DNA of 64,000 bases, taken from contig NZ_JAFMOY010000124.1 in assembly GCF_019049625.1 (NCBI RefSeq), positions 111,605 through 175,604 on the forward strand. Direction: 5' to 3'. Below, one piece after another: positions 7,567 to 16,540 of this stretch. Within the stretch, counting starts at the first letter, position 1. Each line of letters starts with the position of its first letter. The position numbers were made by a program, and so were the translations under genes. The notes beneath the pieces were generated by a model. It searched no databases. It was not told the origin of the DNA and saw nothing but the letters and a program-made list of their open reading frames with translations. The stretch is from Rahnella ecdela (GTDB lineage: Bacteria > Pseudomonadota > Gammaproteobacteria > Enterobacterales > Enterobacteriaceae).

Positions 7567-10227
7567 TTATTCCGCTACGAGATATTTCAGCCGGTATTCT
7601 CCTGAACCGACCTCTGCGCTAAATCCTTCAGCTTTGCGGATAAAATCAACGCCATCCGCTTCAAGCAATGTTACACCGCCGGTCAGCACTACGGTGGCGG
7701 AAGTATTTGCCGGAACCCTCACAAACAGGCTCACCTCTTTACCACTGACTTCCCAACGAACACCAATTGAACCATATACCGAGTGATATCGGGTTTCCAG
7801 CCAGTTCAGGCCGCCACCGGTCAGCGGTTTGATGATGAAATGCTTGAATCCAGGCTGTTCCTCGTCGGCTTCAATCCCCGCCGCCACGCGGTAAAGCCAT
7901 TCGCCCACTGCGCCGTAGGCATAGTGATTGAAGGAATTCATGTCCGCGCTCCACATACTGCCGTCCGGCTTAATGCCATCCCAGTGTTCCCAGATGGTAG
8001 TGGCACCGGCTTTCACCTGATACAGCCAGGACGGGAAGTCGTCTTTCAGCAGTAAATTCCACGCTTCTTTAATGCGACCGTTCTGACTCAGCGCATGGCA
8101 GAAATACGGCGTACCGACAAATCCGGTGACCAGATGTCCGTCATGTTCGTTGAGCAATTCGACCAATGTATCGGTCGTTCTCTGGCGAAACGCCTCAGGC
8201 ACCAGATTGAAATACAGCGCCAGAATATGCGCGGTTTGCGTTCTGGCTGCCAGACGCCCGGACGGCGTGAAGAACTCCTCCTGAAAACGCCTGACGATCG
8301 CCTGATGCAGGGCATTGTAATGTTGATAGTCCGCATCGCGCTTAAGCACTTTGGCTGCTTTAGCGAACAATTGCGTGGAGTAAGCGTAATACGCCGTACA
8401 GGTAAGCTCGTTTGGCGTGGCCCCGAAGTAACTGCCCTCTTTGGCGTCCAGCGCCACCCAGTCACCAAACTGCAATTTGTAGTGCCAGATATGGTTTTCG
8501 GCATGAGCCGTCATAAAATCAATCCAGCCTTTCATGCTGGCGTACTGATTTTTCAGCACTCTGGTATCGCCATACATCAGGTACATCGTCCACGGATTGA
8601 TCACCGCCGCATCCGCCCATGCCGACGCAGAATGAGTTCCGCCTTCCGACAGCAAACGGTCTTTGCCACAATAGCCGGTCAGGATGTCCGGGATCACGTG
8701 CGGCACGCCGCCTTCCGGCGTCTGGTCATAACGAAGATCGGTCAGCCATTTGGCAAAGAAATTGCGGGTTTGCATCAGATAGCTGGCCGTACGGCAAAAA
8801 ATCTGCGCATCTCCTGTCCAGCCCAATCGTTCATCTCGCTGCGGACAGTCTGTCGGCACATCGATAAAGTTACCTTTCAGGCCCCACAAAATATTGTGAT
8901 GTAACTGATTGAGTTCAGGGTCTGAGCAGGCGAAATAGCCGGTCTGTTCCATTGAGGAATGCAAAACAATCGCCGTAAAATTATTCAGCTCCAGTTGTGC
9001 CGGATACTCTTCGACTTTCACATAACGGAAGCCCTGCCAGGTAAAGTGCGGATGCCAGGTTTCTTCGCCCTCACCTTTGAGCACATATTCCGTGCGCTGC
9101 GTGGCTGTGCGCAGATTATCCAGATACACATTGCCCGCAGCATCCAGCACTTCGAAGTGGTGCAATACCACTTTATCGCCCGCGTTCCCGCGAATCTTAA
9201 ATTCCACCCATCCACTGAGATTCTGACCGAAGTCCATCACGGTATCGCCCTGCGGCGTGGTGATAAGTGCAACCGGTTTAAGTACGTCCATTTTCCTGAC
9301 TGTGTTACTTCCCTGCGCGACCAGCGTGGATTTTTCATGTGTCACACGACTGACCGGACGCCAGTGCGCATCTGAAAAACCTTTCGCACACCAGCCGGGG
9401 ATTTCCCTGCGCGCATCGTAAATTTCACCGTCGTAAATTTCTGAAAACAGAATGGCCGAATCATGCGCTTTCCAGCTTTCATCAGTCATCACAATATCCT
9501 GTGATCCATCTTTATAATTAATGACCAGCCGGGAAATAAGCGCCGTTTGTTCACCATAATAATTACGATGACGGCTGAAACCCATATCCCCTTTATACCA
9601 GCCAGCGCCTGTTATTGCGCCAATGACATTTTCACCGTTTTCCAAAGTATCTGTCAGATTATAGGTCTGATAAAGTAAGTGATTGTAATAACTCGTCCAA
9701 CCAGGCGTCAGGGCATCTTCTCCGACTTTACGACCATTAAGATGTAATTCATAAAGCCCAAGCGCGCTGACATGAATAAACGCTGACTGAATTTCTTCTG
9801 CCCGGTTAAGAAAAAATGATTTTCGCAACAATGTGCCTGCTGAATTATCTTTATCAACGGGCGTTTCGGCAGAAATAAAATCAGCCTGCCATTCGTGGGG
9901 ATAAAGTACGCCGGAGATCATTTTTGCAGGCGAACTCCAGTTACTGGTTTGCCCGTGATTATCCCGCACCTGGACGCGAATAAAATACAGCTGCGAGGAC
10001 GTCATCATAAGTTCTGTCAGGGCGACATTATTTGAACATTCGCATTCCTGCCATTCGCCGTGAAGTAAAATATGATCGAAGCCCTTTTCATGGCTGATCT
10101 GGATCCGATATGCGGTTTGCCGGACATTTCGGTTAGCACTTTCAATTTCCCAGCCCAGCACAGGAAGTTCCTGCACACCTGATAATGCGGACTCCTGATT
10201 GAGTGTAAGTCGGGTGACTGCGAGCAT
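7567..10227 (-). CDS. Alpha-L-rhamnosidase, glycoside hydrolase family 78
   Basis: An 886-residue GH78 enzyme, expected to remove terminal alpha-L-rhamnose from plant glycosides or pectic oligosaccharides. An N-terminal fibronectin-like/beta region (to about 300) and a beta-sandwich precede the (alpha/alpha)6 catalytic barrel. The signature DCPQRDERLGWTGD is near residue 455-470; its RDERLGW glutamate is the usual general acid. The second glutamate lies in TIWEHWDG near 745. A C-terminal beta domain closes the protein. There is no signal peptide, so the substrate must be imported, which fits the MFS permease upstream. The start has GAGGAG 9-10 bases before ATG. It is the last gene of the regulator-permease-hydrolase run. 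Confidence 0.92.
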   Translation of the reverse strand: MLAVTRLTLNQESALSGVQELPVLGWEIESANRNVRQTAYRIQISHEKGFDHILLHGEWQECECSNNVALTELMMTSSQLYFIRVQVRDNHGQTSNWSSPAKMISGVLYPHEWQADFISAETPVDKDNSAGTLLRKSFFLNRAEEIQSAFIHVSALGLYELHLNGRKVGEDALTPGWTSYYNHLLYQTYNLTDTLENGENVIGAITGAGWYKGDMGFSRHRNYYGEQTALISRLVINYKDGSQDIVMTDESWKAHDSAILFSEIYDGEIYDARREIPGWCAKGFSDAHWRPVSRVTHEKSTLVAQGSNTVRKMDVLKPVALITTPQGDTVMDFGQNLSGWVEFKIRGNAGDKVVLHHFEVLDAAGNVYLDNLRTATQRTEYVLKGEGEETWHPHFTWQGFRYVKVEEYPAQLELNNFTAIVLHSSMEQTGYFACSDPELNQLHHNILWGLKGNFIDVPTDCPQRDERLGWTGDAQIFCRTASYLMQTRNFFAKWLTDLRYDQTPEGGVPHVIPDILTGYCGKDRLLSEGGTHSASAWADAAVINPWTMYLMYGDTRVLKNQYASMKGWIDFMTAHAENHIWHYKLQFGDWVALDAKEGSYFGATPNELTCTAYYAYSTQLFAKAAKVLKRDADYQHYNALHQAIVRRFQEEFFTPSGRLAARTQTAHILALYFNLVPEAFRQRTTDTLVELLNEHDGHLVTGFVGTPYFCHALSQNGRIKEAWNLLLKDDFPSWLYQVKAGATTIWEHWDGIKPDGSMWSADMNSFNHYAYGAVGEWLYRVAAGIEADEEQPGFKHFIIKPLTGGGLNWLETRYHSVYGSIGVRWEVSGKEVSLFVRVPANTSATVVLTGGVTLLEADGVDFIRKAEGFSAEVGSGEYRLKYLVAE

Positions 10228-10272
10228 ATTTCGTGACTCCTCGTGTAATTTCCTGAGCGGTAGAATGAATAA

Positions 10273-11571
10273 TTAAAGTTGTTTGACGACAGATGACGGA
10301 TATTCCGACGATGACTCTTTAATAAGTACACCGGCTTCGCTGTTAAATTCGTTTCGTTGCTTACCGTGGAAACAGATCCAGCCAATGAATAATCCGCCAG
10401 CCACTGTGGCGGATAACAGGGTATAAAGCACCTGAGGCCCGGCTTCGAGCAGCAGCGGTGTAATGAATGCCAGCACACCGCATAATAATCTTGAGATTGA
10501 AACGATCACGCCCTGTGCCGTAGATCGCAGCATGGTCGGGAAAGATTCCTGCGACCAGACTTTCATTATTCCTTCAAAGGCCAGACCGCTGCCAATTGCA
10601 GTAAAGAATAAACAGCAGAACCAGGAAGCCGGGGAGAAATTAAATATTACCGGCAGGAAAAATCCGCCTGCGAAACAGAATGCGCCCAGAATAAATGCGG
10701 GAATACGTTTTGGCGTATCAACAAACCGCATAAACATGATCCCGGCAAATACCCCGACCGGCATCGTCAGCAGATTCCACATTGAGTTTTGCTCAACGGA
10801 AATCCCCACCACATTGACCGCAATATAGGTCCCGAACTGACCGCCGGTATTCGCCGCAAGATTGGTAAACGCGTAGAACAGACACAGGGCAATAAATGGC
10901 CACAGATATTTTCCGTGCAGGAGATCTTTAAATGCTGCTTTTTGTGCACGAACCGTCACGATTCCGGCGCGGCGTTCATTACGCGCCGTCAGCCATAACG
11001 ACGATTCCGGGATTGTGCAGCGCAAAGCCAGCAAAACGACGGCCACCGTGCAGACATGCAGATACATAATCTGTGCGCCGGGCCGGCCCCATCCGCCGAC
11101 CACGGACGAAATCGCCATCGTCGTGCCAATGCCTAAAAACCACAGCAGGTTTGACAGCCCGATTATCTTGCCGCGATTTTTGTCCGTTGCCGCTTCAGCA
11201 ATGGTTGCCAGAGAAACCGGTAAATCCGCGCCGGTAGCCAACCCGACCAGCAACGTACCGGCCAGCAGCAGCGGGAACGTTTCACCGAATGCCAGCAATA
11301 ACGTACCGGCGATGATCATCATCATGGTGGCAATAAACACTTTGCGTCTGCCGTAACAGTCGCCCAGTCTTCCTCCCGTCAGTGCGCCCAGCGCAATGCT
11401 CAGCGTTAATATTCCGGAAAGAATGCCTATTTGAACAACAGTAGTGCCGATCGTTTTCTGATATATCACCAGAGCAGTTCCGTTGGAAACAATGGCGGCA
11501 GAATCAATATATGACGCCATGCCGGATACCACCCCAACGTACCAGGGATTAAGCTGTTTAGTGGTTGACAT
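10273..11571 (-). CDS. MFS sugar permease, probable rhamnoside transporter
   Basis: A 432-residue major facilitator superfamily protein with 12 predicted membrane segments. The sugar-porter-like loop motif GGRLGDCYGRRK lies between TM2 and TM3, and PESSLWLTARNERRAG sits after TM6, as in the sugar-porter branch. It is 45 bases upstream of the GH78 gene on the same strand and downstream of an AraC-type regulator resembling RhaS/RhaR. The position suggests import of rhamnose-containing di- or oligosaccharides for the cytoplasmic rhamnosidase. The substrate is inferred from context only. Confidence 0.8.
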   Translation of the reverse strand: MSTTKQLNPWYVGVVSGMASYIDSAAIVSNGTALVIYQKTIGTTVVQIGILSGILTLSIALGALTGGRLGDCYGRRKVFIATMMMIIAGTLLLAFGETFPLLLAGTLLVGLATGADLPVSLATIAEAATDKNRGKIIGLSNLLWFLGIGTTMAISSVVGGWGRPGAQIMYLHVCTVAVVLLALRCTIPESSLWLTARNERRAGIVTVRAQKAAFKDLLHGKYLWPFIALCLFYAFTNLAANTGGQFGTYIAVNVVGISVEQNSMWNLLTMPVGVFAGIMFMRFVDTPKRIPAFILGAFCFAGGFFLPVIFNFSPASWFCCLFFTAIGSGLAFEGIMKVWSQESFPTMLRSTAQGVIVSISRLLCGVLAFITPLLLEAGPQVLYTLLSATVAGGLFIGWICFHGKQRNEFNSEAGVLIKESSSEYPSSVVKQL

Positions 11572-11689
11572 AATAATGCCCTTCAGAGGTAACGGTGAAT
11601 TAATAAGTCCGTGAGAGATCCTTTCTTTTACTGTTATTATGATTTTTTATTTATTACTTTTAACAATGAATTTTTATCAATAACCTTTA

Positions 11690-12559
11690 CTAATTATCCG
11701 GCGTGGAAATAACACTATTACTCACCCGCATTCTTTCCTGTGTTGGCGTGCGGTTAAATTGTTTTCTGTACGCCTCCGTCAATCTGGATGTAGTAGAAAA
11801 ACCGCATAATGTCGCTATTTTTCCGACTGACAAATCTGAAGTGCGCAGTAACTCTTGTGTTTTCAATAAACGATAACGTTGCTGGAATTTTTCTGGCGTA
11901 TAACCGGTAATCTCTTTTACAAATCTGAACATGGTTCTTTTTGCCACGCCACTTTCTTCACATAAATAATTCCAGTTAATACTGCACGTATAATTCTCGC
12001 GCAAATAATTGAGCAGATGTCGCTTACCGGAATCTGTCGGGGTGGCACGGTATTCTCTGCGTGTAGCACACTGATACAACATGACAATCATTGATAATAA
12101 ACAGGACTCAGCCGTAGCAAAGTAAGTATTGTCATACCGGGCATCACACTGACGGGTTATCTTATCGGTCAGTTCAATAACTTGCACCAGTTCCTCATCC
12201 GTTAACCCGCCGCGACGTTTTTTCATCGAAGCGGTATACTCTTTAATTCCCGCTGTCAATACGTCGATATTACTGATGAAATGGAATGGGCGGTCTTTGT
12301 GTAGCAGAATATTGGTAATTGACAAATTATTAGTGGATTCATAACAGTGAACATCATGCGCACTGACGATGAAAAAATCACCTTTATGAATAAATTCCGC
12401 CTGATCGTTGATGATATGAAACCCGCTGCCATTACGCACAATAACCAGCTCATCAAATTCATGCCCGTGTACATCTTCCATCGACTGACGGTTCATATCG
12501 AATAAACTAAAAGCATGCTCTTCGGAGAGAAAGAAATCGGCAACCTTAAGTATTTTCAT
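11690..12559 (-). CDS. AraC-family transcriptional regulator, RhaS/RhaR-like
   Basis: A 289-residue regulator. The N-terminal cupin (HGHEFDELVIVRNGSGFHII) resembles the rhamnose-binding domains of E. coli RhaS and RhaR, including the HxHxFxE-like start and NLSITNILLH. The C-terminal double helix-turn-helix has FVKEITGYTPEKFQQRYR and KIATLCGFSTTSRLTEAYRKQF, family-typical text. It probably activates the permease and rhamnosidase genes downstream on the same strand in response to rhamnose or a rhamnoside. An interval of 118 bases separates it from the permease and could hold the regulated promoter. Confidence 0.82.
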   Translation of the reverse strand: MKILKVADFFLSEEHAFSLFDMNRQSMEDVHGHEFDELVIVRNGSGFHIINDQAEFIHKGDFFIVSAHDVHCYESTNNLSITNILLHKDRPFHFISNIDVLTAGIKEYTASMKKRRGGLTDEELVQVIELTDKITRQCDARYDNTYFATAESCLLSMIVMLYQCATRREYRATPTDSGKRHLLNYLRENYTCSINWNYLCEESGVAKRTMFRFVKEITGYTPEKFQQRYRLLKTQELLRTSDLSVGKIATLCGFSTTSRLTEAYRKQFNRTPTQERMRVSNSVISTPDN

Positions 12560-12749
12560 GCATTCACCGGGCTTATAATTAATATTTTAGACTGGGAACT
12601 TCCGAGCATCATTAAATATATCCTGTCGATAAAAAGATTAAACCGTAATAATTATGACAAGTCTATACGACGAACTGGCACTGTGGCGTAACCGCCCGTG
12701 ACATTTGTTTCATTTTTGTATCAGAAATCTCATTTCAGGATCACAGGAC

Positions 12750-12777
12750 AAAAAAAAGCACAGACTGAGCTGCGCTT
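12750..12777 (-). terminator. Rho-independent terminator of the alginate operon
   Basis: On the minus strand an 8-bp stem AAGCGCAG / CTGTGCTT (one G-T wobble) with a 6-base loop is followed by eight T. It lies 33 bases after the GntR-type regulator stop and ends the leftward operon. The rest of the 250-base gap, up to the AraC-type regulator start, shows nothing else clear. Confidence 0.7.
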
Positions 12778-12809
12778 CGGGGGAGAAAATGAAACGGGTT
12801 CGATGAAAG

Positions 12810-13520
12810 TTACGGCTCAGTGAGCCGGTGCTTGTGCCCTTTCATCAGACTCAGCGATGCTGAAAATGCGGCGCCCTCATCTCCGGCCATAATGGCTTCA
12901 TAGATCCTTTTATGCTCATTCAGGCACATACCGCCTTCTTTTGAAGAATACTCAAAGAACCATTTGAAAATGGTGGTCAGCACGTTGCCGAATGGCACAT
13001 AAAAACAGTTACCAGAGGCAATAAAAATCATCCGGTGAAATTTGGTATCAATCTCCACCCACTGCTCCGCATCAAAATTTTCAGCGACATGGCACATCTG
13101 GCGGTAAATTCGTGAAAGTTCGATGCGCTGTTCTTTGCTGGCATTGACGGCGGCAAGCGCAGTGGCATGCGGCTCTATGGCTTTGCGAAACTCCAGAAAC
13201 TGGTGATAGATTTCTTCCGTCGCTTCCATGCCCTGCATCCATTCCAGCAGCTGCGGATCCAGCATATTCCATTGCGCACGCTCTTTAATGCGAGTGCCGA
13301 TTTTAGGGCGCGACTCGAGTAATCCTTTCGAGGTCAGCAATTTCAGCGCCTCCCGCAGCGCTGTGCGGCTGACGCCAAACTGTTCGCCCAGTTCGATTTC
13401 ACTCGGCAAAATGGCGCCTGACGCCAGTTCGCCTGAAAGAATTTTACGCGCGATATCACGGGCGATATGCGTATTCAGGCCACGGGTCATACCTGCGGCG
13501 GTTTCAAACTGCATCGTCAT
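12810..13520 (-). CDS. GntR-family regulator, FadR (FCD) subfamily, of the alginate operon
   Basis: A 236-residue repressor-type regulator. The N-terminal winged helix has LPSEIELGEQFGVSRTALRE and LTSKGLLESRPKIGT; the C-terminal all-helical FCD domain has the metal/ligand histidine pattern DTKFHRMIFIASGN and later NEHKRIYEAIMAGD. FCD regulators normally sense small acids or sugar acids. As last gene of the lyase-lyase-reductase operon it most likely senses KDG, DEH or an oligouronate and represses the lyase and symporter promoters. Two in-frame ATGs are 2 codons apart; GGGAAG lies before both, so the exact start is uncertain. Confidence 0.85.
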   Translation of the reverse strand: MTMQFETAAGMTRGLNTHIARDIARKILSGELASGAILPSEIELGEQFGVSRTALREALKLLTSKGLLESRPKIGTRIKERAQWNMLDPQLLEWMQGMEATEEIYHQFLEFRKAIEPHATALAAVNASKEQRIELSRIYRQMCHVAENFDAEQWVEIDTKFHRMIFIASGNCFYVPFGNVLTTIFKWFFEYSSKEGGMCLNEHKRIYEAIMAGDEGAAFSASLSLMKGHKHRLTEP

Positions 13521-13614
13521 ATTCTTCCCTTTTTACTGTGCAGATTGCCGACATCATAGTTCAGGCGACGGCACGCTGCATGCGTCCGCCGCGCTGAAAC
13601 GTCCAAACTGTGCG

Positions 13615-14391
13615 CTACGGCGCCATCTGGCCGCCATTGATGTCTAATATCTGGCCGGTAATGTAACCGCTACAAGCGTGCGAGGCGAAAAACAGGTAAG
13701 ACGGCGCCAGTTCTTCGGCGGTGCCGAAACGCCCCATCGCGATGGAACCGGCGATTTTTTCGCGCACTTCTGCACTTTTATCCGCATGGAACACGGTGTC
13801 GATAGTGCCCGGCGCAATGACGTTAAAACGAATGTTGTCTTTGGTGAATTCTTTCACCCAGTTACGATGCACGTTGTGCAGCCAGGCTTTTGAGGCGGCA
13901 TAGAGACTGGCTCCCGGCCCGCCGCCTTCACGTCCTGCAATCGAACCGGTGCTGATCACCGACGTGGTTTTGCCGCTTTGTTTCGCTGCGTGACGTAAAT
14001 GCGGGATGGCGAATTTCGTGACCATCAGCGCCGAACGGGCGTTTAAATCCATGACCTGGTCGTAAAATTCGTCGTCGATGTTTTCCAGCCCCTGACGTCC
14101 GCCCAGACCGCCCGCGTTATTGATAAGCACGTCGATGCCGCCAAAACGTTCGACGAAGTTTGCCACCAGCGCTTCGCACTCAGCCGATTTCGTGACATCT
14201 GCGCCGAAAAACACCACTTCGCCGCCGTTTTTGGCAATCTCAGCCGCCAGTTTTTCGAGACTTGCATCGTGGCGATGGCCGTTAATCCCGACCTTCGCGC
14301 CCGCTGCGGCAAATGCCTGCGCCGCCGCCAGACCGATGCCTTTGGTAGAACCGGTAATCAAAACGCGCTGACCTTTCAAATCGTTAAACAT
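13615..14391 (-). CDS. SDR oxidoreductase, probable DEH reductase
   Basis: A 258-residue classical short-chain dehydrogenase. The cofactor motif TGSTKGIG is at 13-20, NNAG at 91-94, and the catalytic set is S150, Y164 and K168 (YAASK). It ends NGGQMAP. It lies 10 bases downstream of the PL17-type lyase gene, the place where alginate-degrading bacteria encode the reductase converting 4-deoxy-L-erythro-5-hexoseulose uronate (DEH) to 2-keto-3-deoxygluconate (KDG). GHR after the second strand would fit binding the 2-prime phosphate of NADPH, but that is inference. Family certain, substrate from context. Confidence 0.82.
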   Translation of the reverse strand: MFNDLKGQRVLITGSTKGIGLAAAQAFAAAGAKVGINGHRHDASLEKLAAEIAKNGGEVVFFGADVTKSAECEALVANFVERFGGIDVLINNAGGLGGRQGLENIDDEFYDQVMDLNARSALMVTKFAIPHLRHAAKQSGKTTSVISTGSIAGREGGGPGASLYAASKAWLHNVHRNWVKEFTKDNIRFNVIAPGTIDTVFHADKSAEVREKIAGSIAMGRFGTAEELAPSYLFFASHACSGYITGQILDINGGQMAP

Positions 14392-14401
14392 AATGACTCC
14401 T

Positions 14402-16540
14402 TTATGATTCAGGGATGTTCAGAGGTGAGATGGATTGCCACGCCACGCTGAATGCGTCTTCCGCAGCAGGTGCATCGCGGTTACTGATGCGAACGTTCAG
14501 CGTCTGGTGGGCAGCAAAGAAAATATTCAGTTCGGTTTGTACGTCGTCATGACTCACCACGCGGACGCGTTCCACCTTGCCACGTGCATCAATGGACGTT
14601 TCGCTGGCTTCGTCAAAAAAACCGTGGGTTTCAAACACGCTGGCAAAAATGGCGTTCGTGCCGTCAGTGCGCAGCAGCAAAGCGGGTTCGCTGCGCAGGT
14701 TGAAATGCGGATCAGTCGCGCCGGTACGCGCCATAATCAGCTCGCCACCAGCCGGGAAAGCGCTGACCAGCGTGCGGTAACTGTCGCCATCGAGCCAGCT
14801 GAATAACGCCGAATCACCGGCGGCAATATCCGCCTGCGCGCAATTCCATAAGTGCTGATAACCGTGAGCTGCGCCCAGGGGTTTCAGTTCGCTGGCGGCT
14901 TTAAAAGCGGCATCCGTGCGCACAAACTGGCCGAGATGATGCAGGCAGTAATCGTAACGATGCGGCTGGTCGCTGGTCAGACGGAATACGTCCACAATCA
15001 GCGGCGAAGAAAGTTCCGGCAGGCTGAGCATCAGCACCGTCCGCTGCTGATCTGTGCCCGGAAAATAGTTTTTCAGCCGGGCGCTCATGCCCTGTTCTGC
15101 CGGGTTTTTCGTCACGAAGAAATGCGATTCGCCCCAGCGTTTTTCGGCCTCCAGGCTGTCACCGTGATTCTGGCTTTGCCCGTCAACGACCACCGTGTTA
15201 TGGGCAACGGTTTGCTTGCAGTAACTGTTATTTTCGGGGATGTAGCGCCCGCCGAATTTCGGCTCGATATTTACCCAGCGGCCAAAACCGTAATCGCGCA
15301 GGAACTCACGCCCGCGACTGAACAGACTGAGATGCAGACCATCAAAGTGACCGTGATTGAGTGCCGAATGCAGACGCGGAATACTGCCGTGCTGGCCGTA
15401 CCATAACAGTGCCATGTCCTGATTTTCGGCGTCACTGCGCAAAATCCCGATCCCACCCTGTGTCCCTTCCGGGCCATCGCGCAGTTCAACGCTGCCCCAG
15501 TTCAGGCGTTGCGCAGGCGATTTTTGTAACGCGGCGGATAAGTCCAGCCCGGCTGCGCTGACCCAAACGGTGTGCTGCTGTTGCGCAGCGGCAATCCACT
15601 GCGGATTGTGACCGTAACAGGAATAACAGAAGCTGGCGGCGATCACCGCACCGTCATCGCAGATATTAATAGTTTTGGATGAGTCATTCAGCGCAGGCCA
15701 GGTGCCGTCGGGGAAAGCCGTCTGCATCAGGGCTTCGCAGGTTTTGCGGATGATCTGGTCGCGGAACTGATAAATCTCTAATTCCGGCTGACGACGCTCA
15801 ATCGCCTCGCTCAGTAACAGAAGTGGCCGGAGCGCGAAACGATGGTAGTACGGCCCTTCGATGTAATAACCGTCCGGCGAAAAAAGCTGACTGAGTTGGG
15901 CAAAAAACCCGCCGCTTTCGCTGTCACTTTTCAAGCCGTACAGCGCCTTTTCCACCAGCGCACTATCGCCCAGCACATAACCGCTGATGGCTGCCGCCGC
16001 CACCGACCAGATACCGTGGTTATGCACGATATCGAAATCTCTGGTATGGCGGTTCAGCGCATCATCCGCCATTACCTGAAACAAATTGGCTTCGATATTT
16101 TCCCGCGCGGCAGCGTCGAGCGATGACATCAGGCAGTGATAGCCTTCGACGGCGTAAAGCCAGAACATATTTTCGTTCAGCGTCTGATGAAACAGGCGAC
16201 CGGGTGAATTGCTGTCTTTACTGGTCGCACTGCCAAGCGTTGGATAAACCGCGGCATAACCGTTAAGCAGCGCCAGTGCATAATCAAAATAACGTGACTC
16301 ACCGGTGATCAGAAATATTCGCCCGGCCAGATTAATCCCCAGATAGTTCTGCTTGTGCTGCGTGTGTTCCGGGCCGCCCGCTTCGCCGTGACCGGGAATG
16401 TTCAGCGGTTGCGTCAGCATCTTTTCCAGCGTGGCGATTTGTGCACGCAGCGCCGCGCCCAGCGGTGAATCCGCATCCCGCTGATCACGGAGTTTCTCCG
16501 CTTCGCTGAGACTTATCATCAAAGGCTGCCAGTGATTCAT
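14402..16540 (-). CDS. Oligoalginate lyase, PL17-type (heparinase II/III fold)
   Basis: A 712-residue polysaccharide lyase with an N-terminal (alpha/alpha)6 toroid and a C-terminal heparinase II/III beta domain. NH at 174-175 (IVHNHGIW) and Y231 (EGPYYHRF) are spaced exactly as the catalytic Asn201, His202 and Tyr258 I recall for the PL17 exolyase Alg17c of Saccharophagus degradans. Further family motifs are LNHGHFDGLHLSLF and NNSYCKQTVAHNTVVVDGQSQ. There is no signal peptide, so it should act in the cytoplasm as an exolyase releasing unsaturated monouronate. Its start overlaps the stop of the secreted lyase by 4 bases. It could act on another polyuronate such as heparin-like glycans, but the operon favours alginate. 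Confidence 0.85.
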   Translation of the reverse strand: MNHWQPLMISLSEAEKLRDQRDADSPLGAALRAQIATLEKMLTQPLNIPGHGEAGGPEHTQHKQNYLGINLAGRIFLITGESRYFDYALALLNGYAAVYPTLGSATSKDSNSPGRLFHQTLNENMFWLYAVEGYHCLMSSLDAAARENIEANLFQVMADDALNRHTRDFDIVHNHGIWSVAAAAISGYVLGDSALVEKALYGLKSDSESGGFFAQLSQLFSPDGYYIEGPYYHRFALRPLLLLSEAIERRQPELEIYQFRDQIIRKTCEALMQTAFPDGTWPALNDSSKTINICDDGAVIAASFCYSCYGHNPQWIAAAQQQHTVWVSAAGLDLSAALQKSPAQRLNWGSVELRDGPEGTQGGIGILRSDAENQDMALLWYGQHGSIPRLHSALNHGHFDGLHLSLFSRGREFLRDYGFGRWVNIEPKFGGRYIPENNSYCKQTVAHNTVVVDGQSQNHGDSLEAEKRWGESHFFVTKNPAEQGMSARLKNYFPGTDQQRTVLMLSLPELSSPLIVDVFRLTSDQPHRYDYCLHHLGQFVRTDAAFKAASELKPLGAAHGYQHLWNCAQADIAAGDSALFSWLDGDSYRTLVSAFPAGGELIMARTGATDPHFNLRSEPALLLRTDGTNAIFASVFETHGFFDEASETSIDARGKVERVRVVSHDDVQTELNIFFAAHQTLNVRISNRDAPAAEDAFSVAWQSISPLNIPES

